This document shows, one piece after another, positions 57,135 to 64,000 of a DNA stretch of 64,000 nucleotides. Each line of letters starts with the position of its first letter. The first letter of the stretch is position 1. The stretch spans positions 1 through 64,000 of the forward strand of contig NZ_BBYM01000007.1 of the NCBI RefSeq assembly GCF_001570405.1, read 5' to 3'. The stretch comes from Microtetraspora niveoalba. GTDB taxonomy: Bacteria > Actinomycetota > Actinomycetes > Streptosporangiales > Streptosporangiaceae. The notes beneath the pieces are model-generated. The model was not told the origin of the DNA and did not search any database. It saw nothing but the letters and a program-made list of their open reading frames with translations. Position numbers and translations under genes: made by a program.

Positions 57135-58136
57135 ATGACGATGTTGCTCGACCCCGGCATGGACCTGACCCTCCGGCCGATGCGCTACCCCGGCTTCTAC
57201 GAGCGCTACCGGGCGGCGATCAGGAACACGTGGACGGTGGAGGAGGTGGACCTCCACTCCGACCTCGCCGACCTGGCCAGGCTGGACGCGCAGGAGCGGC
57301 ACCTGATCAACCGGCTGGTCGCGTTCTTCGCCACCGGCGACTCGATCGTGGCCAACAACCTCGTGCTCAACCTCTACCAGCACGTCAACGCGCCGGAGGC
57401 GCGGCTGTACCTCAGCAGGCAGCTGTTCGAGGAGGCCGTGCACGTGCAGTTCTACCTGACGCTGCTCGACACGTACCTGCCCGACCCGGACGAGCGGGCC
57501 AAGGCGTTCGCGGCGATCGAGCACATCCCCTCGATCCGCGACAAGGCCGAGTTCTGCTTCCGGTGGATCGACTCGATCAACGACCTCGCCCGGCTGGAGA
57601 CCCGGGACGACCGGCGCCGCTTCCTGCTGAACCTGATCTGCTTCGCCGCCTGCATCGAGGGCCTGTTCTTCTACGGCGCGTTCGCGTACGTGTACTGGCT
57701 GCGTTCGCGCGGGCTGCTCGGCGGGCTGGCCAGCGGGACGAACTGGGTGTTCCGCGACGAGTCCATGCACATGGAGTTCGCCTTCAGCGTCGTGGACACC
57801 GTCCGGGCCGAGGAGCCCGGCCTGTTCGACGACGAGCTGGGCGAGCAGGTCACCCGCATGATGGAGGAGGCGGTCGCCGCCGAGCTGGCCTTCGCCCACG
57901 ACCTGTGCGGCGACGGCCTGCGCGGCATGAGCGCCGACAACATGCGGCAGTACCTGGAGTACGTCGCCGACCGGCGGCTCGCCCGGCTCGGCCTGCCCCT
58001 CCGGTACGGCACCGCCAACCCGTTCGCGTTCATGGAGCTGCAGGACGTGCAGGAGCTGGCCAACTTCTTCGAGCGGCGGGTCTCGGCCTACCAGGTGGCG
58101 GTCGAGGGCGACGTCAGCCTGGACGAGGCGTTCTGA
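57135..58136 (+). CDS. nrdB: class Ia ribonucleotide reductase, small subunit
   Basis: This subunit of about 333 residues carries the di-iron/tyrosyl radical. FFATGDSIVANN gives the first Asp ligand, and QLFEEAVHVQFYLTLLDTYL gives Glu, His and, four residues after the His, the radical Tyr. FAACIEGLFFYGAFAYVYWL and RDESMHMEFAFSVVD supply the remaining Glu and His ligands. It starts 22 bp after nrdA (ATG 57135; GTG 57132 also possible). The C-terminus (VSLDEAF) is the peptide that docks on NrdA. Streptomyces loci often carry nrdS next; here the next gene is on the opposite strand. Confidence 0.95.
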   Translation: MTMLLDPGMDLTLRPMRYPGFYERYRAAIRNTWTVEEVDLHSDLADLARLDAQERHLINRLVAFFATGDSIVANNLVLNLYQHVNAPEARLYLSRQLFEEAVHVQFYLTLLDTYLPDPDERAKAFAAIEHIPSIRDKAEFCFRWIDSINDLARLETRDDRRRFLLNLICFAACIEGLFFYGAFAYVYWLRSRGLLGGLASGTNWVFRDESMHMEFAFSVVDTVRAEEPGLFDDELGEQVTRMMEEAVAAELAFAHDLCGDGLRGMSADNMRQYLEYVADRRLARLGLPLRYGTANPFAFMELQDVQELANFFERRVSAYQVAVEGDVSLDEAF

Positions 58137-58185
58137 GCCGCGAAAACCGCCTGGACCGCACGAACCGGGGGCCGTCCGGGACGTC

Positions 58186-59760
58186 TCAGGACGGCCCGGA
58201 CGGCCGCAGCACCCGGGTGGCCCCGGCGATCAGGGCCGTGGCGAGGATCCAGCCGGCCGCGATGAGCCCGCCGGCCAGCCACTGCGTCCAGCCGACCGGC
58301 TCCCACGCGGCGCGCTGGTCGAACAGGCTGACCGGCACCAGCAGGTCGAGCGTGTAGAGCAGAGGGTTGAAGCTGCGCCGCTCGTCCAGGCCGATCTGTG
58401 AGGGGTGGTGGGCCGAGAACACCGCCGTGCCCAGCGCCAGCAGCAGGGTCGCCCACACCCCGGCCAGCCACGGCCGGTAGCCGTAGCCCACGATCACGTC
58501 GAGCAGCCAGCCCCAGACCATGCCGGGGAGCCGGAGCGTCCGCCGCCGGCCGCGCTGCTTGGCCAGGAGCACCCGGCGCGCGTCCGACTCGTGCCCGATC
58601 CGCCGGCAGTACGCGGCGAGCTGCTCGTACGGCTGCGGCCGGTACCCGTCCGGGTCGCGCCGCAGCCAGGCCAGCCGATCCGACAGCCGCGCCGGCCCGC
58701 GCAGCGACTCGTACGTGGCCTCGTTCAGGTGGACCGCGCCCGGATAGCAGTCGGGCCGGTCGAGCAGCACCCCGATGCGCGAGTAGCCGAGGTTGATCTC
58801 GCCCTCGATCGACGCCGGGGTGAGGATCAGCTCGTCCACCTGCATGTGGCTCAGGTGCAGCACCCGTTCCGGGGCGGTGAGCCTGGACCGGTCGAAGGAC
58901 AACACCCCGCCGATCCGCGCCCCGCGCAGCCGTACCGTGCCCTTGGCGGTGAAACCCTCGCTGAACTCCGCCGCGGTCGCCTGCAGGTGGTCGGCGTGCA
59001 CCGCGTACGGCCCGGCGGACGTGACGACGGACCGCTGCAGGTAGATCCCGCTGTTGAAACGGGCGCCGATCAGGCGCAGGGTCCCCGTGCTCCGCATGCC
59101 GCGCAGGAACGCCCCGCCGTCCACGGTCAGGCCGCCCGCCCACAACGCCGTGTGGCTGCGGGCGTACCCCCGTGCCTCCACCTCCTGGGGGCTGAACGGC
59201 TCCCGCGCGTCCGCGAGGTAGCTCTCCGTGCCCCGCATGACGTCGTCGGGCGTGCCGATCGTCGCGCGGGACAGCCGGAACTGGCCGGTGACGTGTGTGT
59301 TGTCCAGGCGCACCCCGGCGTGGACGGTGGAGCCGTCGAGATCGAAAAGCCCGTCGATCACCGCCCGGCCGGCCTTGAACCTGCGGATGTCGCAGCCGCG
59401 GAAGCGGACGCCGCGGGTGCGCGCGTCGTTGAGCGAGACCGCGCCCGGGATGTAGCAGTTCAGCAGGTGCAGCTTGGAGGTGAAGACGGCGTCGGACAGG
59501 TTGAGGTCGCCGACGATCCGCGCCCCGGCGAGGCGGACGCCGGGCACCTCGCCCGGCCGGCCCTCGCGCATCCCCAGCAGCAGCGCCGCGATCACCTGGG
59601 CGCGCACCCGCCGCTCCCGGCCCCAGGTCGCCCCGTCGGCGGGGTCGTCCCGGTCGCTCTCGCGCAGGTCCACCCAGGCGCCCGAGGGATAGGCGTCCCA
59701 CAGCTTGCGCTCTGCCGGGTTCAGCCGCCAGAAAGGCCGTGATCTTCCCACTCGACGCAC
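58186..59760 (-). CDS. membrane protein with pentapeptide-like beta repeats
   Basis: The 524-residue protein has a large N-terminal part of repeated short strands (GVRLAGARIVGDLNLSDAVF, LRGARIGGVLSFDRSRL, GTLRLIGARFNSGIYLQ). This is like a right-handed pentapeptide-type solenoid, residues about 70-340. Three C-terminal hydrophobic helices follow (MVWGWLLDVIVGYGYRPWLA, AGVWATLLLALGTAVFS, LAGGLIAAGWILATALIAGA). Actinomycete relatives are often labelled membrane-associated oxidoreductase, but I see no cofactor motif. GTG 59760 has no ribosome site; the next GTG at 59752 is close. The role is unknown. Confidence 0.78.
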   Translation of the reverse strand: MRRVGRSRPFWRLNPAERKLWDAYPSGAWVDLRESDRDDPADGATWGRERRVRAQVIAALLLGMREGRPGEVPGVRLAGARIVGDLNLSDAVFTSKLHLLNCYIPGAVSLNDARTRGVRFRGCDIRRFKAGRAVIDGLFDLDGSTVHAGVRLDNTHVTGQFRLSRATIGTPDDVMRGTESYLADAREPFSPQEVEARGYARSHTALWAGGLTVDGGAFLRGMRSTGTLRLIGARFNSGIYLQRSVVTSAGPYAVHADHLQATAAEFSEGFTAKGTVRLRGARIGGVLSFDRSRLTAPERVLHLSHMQVDELILTPASIEGEINLGYSRIGVLLDRPDCYPGAVHLNEATYESLRGPARLSDRLAWLRRDPDGYRPQPYEQLAAYCRRIGHESDARRVLLAKQRGRRRTLRLPGMVWGWLLDVIVGYGYRPWLAGVWATLLLALGTAVFSAHHPSQIGLDERRSFNPLLYTLDLLVPVSLFDQRAAWEPVGWTQWLAGGLIAAGWILATALIAGATRVLRPSGPS

Positions 59761-59767
59761 TGTAGCG

Positions 59768-60409
59768 CTAGAACGCCCGGATCGTCCCGGCGATCTGTTC
59801 GAACAGGGCGTCGTTCCCGTCGAGGTCGGTGGTCAGGGTGACGACGCACGTCGTGCCCCTGCCGGTCGGCACGTGGTACTGCGTGCCGCGCACCCTGACG
59901 CCGCGCAGCGGCAGCGCGTACCTGATCCGCACCGCCCGCGTGCCGCCCAGCGGCACCCCGGTCGCCTCCGAGACCTCCGCGTGGACCTCGGCGAGCTGCG
60001 CCCTGGCCGCGTCGATGAGCGTCTGCTCGGTCGCGCCCACACTCGGCCGGCAGAAGCCGTTGAGGTTCGTGGCGAAGCGGTTCCGCGACCGCTCGGCCGA
60101 TCTCGGGTCGGTCGCGTAGAGCGCCTTGCTCGCCGCGAGCCCCTTGAGGCTGCTGCGCGCCTGCTCCAGCGCGGGGCCGGACAGGCCGCTCTGTTCCGCC
60201 AGCCGCTCCGGCTCGCCCGCGGCCAGGTCCATCGAGGCCCAGCTCTCGGGTACGGCGATGAGCAGGCCGTTGGCGGCGCCGCCGATCCGCCGGAACCCGT
60301 CCGGCACGTCGCCCGCCGGGGCCTCGCCCGCGTCCCCGCCTCCGCAGCCCGCCGCCAGGACGGCGGCCAGGGCGGTGCCCAGCACGGATCGGGTGACGTG
60401 TCGGCGCAC
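59768..60409 (-). CDS. hypothetical secreted lipoprotein
   Basis: This 213-residue protein starts at GTG 60409, 7 bases after GAGGAGG. It has a lipoprotein signal peptide (MRRHVTRSVLGTALAAVLAAG-C, lipobox LAAGC). The mature domain has GGAANGLLIAVPESWASMDL, RFATNLNGFCRP and GTQYHVPTGRGTTCVVTLTT, a pattern like small LpqN/MTB12-type surface lipoproteins with one likely disulfide. It ends 8 bp before the solenoid membrane protein gene's start on the same strand, so the two may be an operon. Confidence 0.8.
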   Translation of the reverse strand: MRRHVTRSVLGTALAAVLAAGCGGGDAGEAPAGDVPDGFRRIGGAANGLLIAVPESWASMDLAAGEPERLAEQSGLSGPALEQARSSLKGLAASKALYATDPRSAERSRNRFATNLNGFCRPSVGATEQTLIDAARAQLAEVHAEVSEATGVPLGGTRAVRIRYALPLRGVRVRGTQYHVPTGRGTTCVVTLTTDLDGNDALFEQIAGTIRAF

Positions 60410-60637
60410 GGGTCCGCCTCCTCGACCTGCCGGGTTCACGGCCGCTTGGCGGCGATTATCGCATCGCTTGGGGATGCGGGCCGGGTTCGCCCACCTCCGG
60501 CCGGCGACGATGTGGGATGCCGTGAATTGACCAATGGTGTCAAAGCCTTTCCGGAAAAGGCATTCCCTCTGATTATTTTCGCGAGCAAAATAGGCATAAA
60601 CGGGACTCGCAGCGGTAATGACCCTGTGAGGTGTGAG

Positions 60638-61228
60638 ATGTCGCAGAATCCATTCGCCCGGCTCGCTCGATGGCTGGGATTCGACAGGAATCCGCTACGC
60701 CGCCGGTGTGACCGGATCGAGGCGATCATGAGGTTGATCGCCGTCGTGGGCGTGGCGGTCGCCGCCGTGCTCGGGATCCTGTTCGGCGTCCGGGCGTACG
60801 GCGACGGAGTGCGCACGGAGACCGCCCAGGCGCACTCGCGGCACCTGACCCGGGCGACGCTGCTGCAGGACGTGCCGGCACGTGGCCTGGCTCCCTCCGG
60901 GGTCGCGGTCGGCCGAGGCCGGGCGGAGTGGACCTCCGTCACCGGCGCCCATCGCACCGGACTCATCGAGGCGCCGCCGGGCAGGCACACCGGCGACGTC
61001 GTGCAGATCTGGACCGACGACACGGGGGCGCCGGCCCGCCGTCCCCAGGATCGGGAGACCACCGTGGTCGCGGCCATGACGGTGGGGCTCGGCCTGCCCA
61101 CCGGCGCGGCCGCCCTGCTGACCCTGCTCGTCCTGGGCACCCGTACGGTCAACCAGCGGCGGGCCACCCGCGCGTGGGAGGCGCAGTGGAGCGTCGTCGA
61201 GCCGATGTGGCGGATCAACGGTCGATGA
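60638..61228 (+). CDS. Rv1733c-like two-helix membrane protein
   Basis: The 196-residue protein opens [20 protein letters not shown] with [20 protein letters not shown], the signature of Rv1733c-type proteins. It has a helix near residues 30-50, an outside domain of about 90 residues ([34 protein letters not shown]), and a second helix near 145-165 ([20 protein letters not shown]). GTGAGGTG precedes the ATG. The function is unknown; in mycobacteria a member is a dormancy-regulon antigen. Its 3' end overlaps the convergent glgC by 14 bp. Confidence 0.82.
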   Translation: MSQNPFARLARWLGFDRNPLRRRCDRIEAIMRLIAVVGVAVAAVLGILFGVRAYGDGVRTETAQAHSRHLTRATLLQDVPARGLAPSGVAVGRGRAEWTSVTGAHRTGLIEAPPGRHTGDVVQIWTDDTGAPARRPQDRETTVVAAMTVGLGLPTGAAALLTLLVLGTRTVNQRRATRAWEAQWSVVEPMWRINGR

Positions 61229-62441
61229 TCTCGTTCTTGCCGATCACCACGACACCGCCGCGGGTCACCGCGAACCGCTGCCGGTCGTAGTCGAGGTCGA
61301 AGCCGATCCGGGCGCCGTCCGGGACGACCACGTTCTTGTCGATGATCGCCCGCCGGACGACCGCGCCCCGGCCGATCTTGACCGCACCCATCAGCACCGA
61401 GTCCTCGACGAGCGAGTGCGAGTGGAGCACGACGCCGGGGGAGAGGATCGAGCGGACGGCCGTCCCGCCGGACACGATGACGCCCGGGGACACCAGCGAG
61501 TCGAGGGCGTGCCCCATCCGCTCGCCCTCGTTGTGCACGAACTTCGCGGGCGGGAGCGGGTCGTGCCCGGTGTAGATCGGCCACCGGCTGTTGTAGAGGT
61601 TGAACACCGGATGCACCGAGATGAGGTCCATGTGCGCCGCGTAGTAGGCGTCCAGCGTCCCCACGTCCCGCCAGTAGCCCCGGTCGCGCTCGGTCGAGCC
61701 GGGGACGACGTTGTCGGCGAAGTCGTACACCTCGGCGCCGCCCGACTTCACGAACATCGGGATGATGTCGCCGCCGAGGTCGTGGCGGCTGGAGGGGTCG
61801 AGGGCGTCCTCGCGCAGCGCCTCGATCAGCGTCTGCGTCTTGAACACGTAGTTGCCCATGGACGCGTAGATCTGGTCCGGCGCGTCCGGCAGGCCGACCG
61901 CGTCCTTGGGCTTCTCGCGGAAGGCCGTCATGCGCCGCCCCGACGGATCGGTCTCGATGACGCCGAACTGGTCGGCCAGCGCCAGCGGCTGGCGGATCGC
62001 GGCGACCGTCACGTCCGCGCCCGAGTCGATGTGCTGCTCGACCATCTGCCGGGGGTCCATGCGGTAGATGTGGTCGGCGCCGAAGACGATGCAGTGGTCC
62101 GGCAACTCGTCGTAGATCAGGTTGAGGTTCTGGAACAGCGCGTCCGCCGAGCCGGCGAACCAGCGGGGGCCGAGCCGCTGCTGGGCCGGCACGGGCGTCA
62201 CGTAGTTGCCGAGCATCGCCGACAACCGCCAGGTCCGCGAGATGTGCCGGTCCAGGCTGTGGTTCTTGTACTGCGTCAGCACAACGATCTGCAGGTAATG
62301 CGCGTTGGCCAGGTTCGACAACACGAAGTCGACGAGCCGGTATATCCCCCCGAACGGCACGGCGGGCTTGGCGCGGTCCGCCGTCAGCGGCATCAGCCGC
62401 TTTCCCTCACCGCCGGCGAGCACGATCGCGAGGACCTTCAT
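61215..62441 (-). CDS. glgC: glucose-1-phosphate adenylyltransferase
   Basis: This 408-residue enzyme makes ADP-glucose from glucose-1-phosphate and ATP. Motifs are [20 protein letters not shown] (nucleotide-binding loop), [65 protein letters not shown] (glucose-1-P site) and a C-terminal left-handed beta-helix ([20 protein letters not shown]). It is divergent from glgA with 183 bp between, the usual actinobacterial arrangement. Confidence 0.97.
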   Translation of the reverse strand: MKVLAIVLAGGEGKRLMPLTADRAKPAVPFGGIYRLVDFVLSNLANAHYLQIVVLTQYKNHSLDRHISRTWRLSAMLGNYVTPVPAQQRLGPRWFAGSADALFQNLNLIYDELPDHCIVFGADHIYRMDPRQMVEQHIDSGADVTVAAIRQPLALADQFGVIETDPSGRRMTAFREKPKDAVGLPDAPDQIYASMGNYVFKTQTLIEALREDALDPSSRHDLGGDIIPMFVKSGGAEVYDFADNVVPGSTERDRGYWRDVGTLDAYYAAHMDLISVHPVFNLYNSRWPIYTGHDPLPPAKFVHNEGERMGHALDSLVSPGVIVSGGTAVRSILSPGVVLHSHSLVEDSVLMGAVKIGRGAVVRRAIIDKNVVVPDGARIGFDLDYDRQRFAVTRGGVVVIGKNEIIDR

Positions 62442-62624
62442 AGCCACGACCCTAACCCGCCAAAGCTCGTATAAAACACCGCGATTGCCGACGAGAAATG
62501 CGAAACCACCGCGGAATCCGATGCAGTGCCGGGGGACCCCGCGACGCCGTGCGGCGCCGTCCGGGTGGCGGGCGGGCGGCAGGCGGCGGGACGCGACCCG
62601 GCGCGCACGACCTAAGCTCCTGCC

Positions 62625-63812
62625 ATGCGCGTCGATCTGCTCAGCCGGGAGTACCCGCCCGAGGTGTACGGCGGTGCCGGCGTCCACGTGGAGTACCTCG
62701 CCCGCGAGCTGCGGCGGCTCGCCGACGTCCGGGTCCGGTGCTTCGGCGCGCCGCGCGAGGAGACCGGCGTGGCGGCCTACCGGGTGCCGGGCGGCCTGGA
62801 GACCGCCAACCCGGCGCTCCAGGTGCTCGGGGTCGATCTGGAGATGGCCGCCGCCTGCGCCGGAGCGGACGTGGTGCACAGCCACACCTGGTACGCCAAC
62901 TTCGCCGGACAGGTCGCCAAGACGCTCTACGGCACGCCGCACGTCGTGACCACGCACAGCCTGGAACCGCTCCGCCCGTGGAAGGCCGAGCAGCTCGGCG
63001 GCGGGTACGCCCTGTCGTCCTGGGCCGAGCGGACCGCCCTGGCCTCGGCCGACGCCGTCATCGCCGTGTCCGAGGGCATGCGCCGCGACGTTCTCACTGC
63101 GTATCCCGAAATATCGCCCGACCGGGTGCGGGTGATCCACAACGGCATCGACACCGCCGAATACGCGCCCTCACCCGGCGCCGAGGCGCTGGTCCGGCAC
63201 GGCATCGACCCGCGGCGGCCGTACGTCGTCTTCGTCGGGCGGATCACCCGGCAGAAGGGCCTGGTCCACCTCCTGCGCGCGGCCCGGTCCTTCGACCCGG
63301 GCGCCCAGATCGTGCTCTGCGCCGGGGCGCCGGACACCCCCGAGATCGCCGAGGAGGTCACCACCCTGGTCTCCGAGCTGGCCGCGACCAGGAAGGGCGT
63401 CGTCTGGATCTCCGAGATGCTGCCCCGGCCCGAGGTGATCCAGATCCTCACGCACGCCGCCGTCTTCGTGTGCCCCTCGGTCTACGAGCCCATGGGCATC
63501 GTCAACCTGGAGGCGATGGCGTGCGAGACGGCCGTCGTGGCCACCGCCACCGGCGGGATCCCCGAGGTCGTGGACGACGGCGTCACCGGCCTGCTCGTCC
63601 CCCTCGACCAGGGGCCGGACGGCGAGCCTCATGACCCCGGCGCGTTCGCCGCCGCGATCGCCGAGCGGGTCGGCGCCCTGCTCGCCGACCCGGACCGCGC
63701 CGCCGCCATGGGCGCGGCCGGCCGGAGCAGGGCCGTCGAGCGCTTCTCCTGGCGCAGCATCGCCGAACGGACCCACCGCCTCTACACGACGCTCGCGGAC
63801 GCCCGCACGTGA
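62625..63812 (+). CDS. glgA: actinobacterial glycogen synthase / maltose-1-phosphate synthase
   Basis: This 395-residue GT4-fold glycosyltransferase starts [20 protein letters not shown] with the ADP-glucose loop. It has [57 protein letters not shown] and the E-x7-E segment [20 protein letters not shown]. Actinobacterial GlgA of this type (GlgM) can make maltose-1-phosphate as well as extend glucan, linking to the GlgE pathway. ADP-glucose comes from the divergent glgC. Confidence 0.94.
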   Translation: MRVDLLSREYPPEVYGGAGVHVEYLARELRRLADVRVRCFGAPREETGVAAYRVPGGLETANPALQVLGVDLEMAAACAGADVVHSHTWYANFAGQVAKTLYGTPHVVTTHSLEPLRPWKAEQLGGGYALSSWAERTALASADAVIAVSEGMRRDVLTAYPEISPDRVRVIHNGIDTAEYAPSPGAEALVRHGIDPRRPYVVFVGRITRQKGLVHLLRAARSFDPGAQIVLCAGAPDTPEIAEEVTTLVSELAATRKGVVWISEMLPRPEVIQILTHAAVFVCPSVYEPMGIVNLEAMACETAVVATATGGIPEVVDDGVTGLLVPLDQGPDGEPHDPGAFAAAIAERVGALLADPDRAAAMGAAGRSRAVERFSWRSIAERTHRLYTTLADART

Positions 63813-63867
63813 ACGGCGGGCAGACCCCTTCCGGGCGCCCGCCCGTTCCCCACGGACAAGGAGACAC

Positions 63868-64000
63868 ATGATCGCGATCGACCGGGTCCGCATGGCCTTC
63901 ACCGACCGCCACGGCGGCGTCAGCGTCGAGCCGTACGGCACCCGCAACCTCGGCGGCGCGGTGGGCGACGACCCCGCCGCCGTCGTGAAGAACCGGGCCG
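63868..64000 (+). CDS. PgeF/YfiH laccase-domain protein, N-terminal fragment
   Basis: A frame from ATG 63868 runs off the right edge after 44 codons; AAGGAGA lies upstream. It reads MIAIDRVRMAFTDRHGGVSV, then EPYGTRNLGGAVGDDP, the conserved start of the multicopper polyphenol oxidase/YfiH family (peptidoglycan editing factor PgeF; purine nucleoside-active in some members). The catalytic His/Cys residues lie beyond the window. Confidence 0.85.
   Translation, partial: MIAIDRVRMAFTDRHGGVSVEPYGTRNLGGAVGDDPAAVVKNRA

Overview
This is a GC-rich actinobacterial chromosome segment. The high-G/C codon use, many GTG starts, 4-bp start/stop overlaps, two DUF574-type S-adenosyl methyltransferases, an ECF sigma pair, a DUF222 protein and actinobacterial-type glgC/glgA point to a filamentous actinomycete. 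The order Streptosporangiales is my guess; no rRNA or other species marker is present to prove it.

Layout. (1) 1-6.5 kb: a DUF222/HNH-type gene running off the left edge, repeat-rich DNA, a DUF2203 gene, a DUF574 methyltransferase, a NUDIX hydrolase, an ECF sigma factor with a translationally coupled membrane partner, and a CbiX-like protein that lacks the usual histidine. (2) 6.6-19 kb: a long plus-strand carbohydrate operon. It starts at two perfect LacI-type palindromes and holds a LacI regulator, a MalFG/solute-binding ABC importer without its own ATPase, four consecutive and divergent ADP-ribosylglycohydrolase (DraG-family) genes, and a ribokinase. A class III CoA-transferase and a CitE-type lyase follow. 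I infer import and cleavage of an N- or O-riboside, with ribose going to ribokinase.

(3) 19.1-33.3 kb: a tetritol (erythritol/threitol-like) catabolic locus. It has a xylose-isomerase-fold epimerase (EryC-like), a fusion of a triosephosphate-isomerase-like domain (EryH-like) with a class I aldolase domain, an FGGY kinase (EryA-like), a GlpD-like dehydrogenase (EryB-like), an RbsABC-type importer, a DeoR regulator, a DhaK-DhaL kinase, an RpiB-like isomerase (EryI-like) and an SDR dehydrogenase. It combines the Brucella-type route (kinase, then dehydrogenase) with the mycobacterial-type route (dehydrogenase, then DhaK-type kinase). A divergent promoter region with TGTGA half-sites lies at its centre.

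(4) 33.4-44.4 kb: a hypothetical protein, a stand-alone LigD-type polymerase, a GMC oxidoreductase paired with an alpha/beta hydrolase that has a Cys nucleophile, a giant ATP-binding LuxR regulator, a second DUF574 methyltransferase, signal peptidase II and a MarR remnant. (5) 44.4-47.3 kb, minus strand: a three-subunit cobalt-type nitrile hydratase/thiocyanate hydrolase operon with a split beta subunit, a P15K-like activator and a NiCoT cobalt permease. (6) 47.7-53.1 kb: tRNAs Val-Gly-Cys-Gly, glmS with a small upstream gene, and a formamidase/acetamidase operon (fmdB, amiS, fmdA).

(7) 53.4-64 kb: an orphan TctC-type binding protein. A cobalamin riboswitch preceded by two NrdR-box-like sites controls class Ia ribonucleotide reductase nrdAB. 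A membrane protein, a lipoprotein and an Rv1733c-like protein follow, then divergent glgC and glgA, and the start of a PgeF/laccase-domain gene at the right edge. Cobalt/cobalamin recurs across the window: the Co-dependent hydratase, its transporter and the B12 riboswitch.
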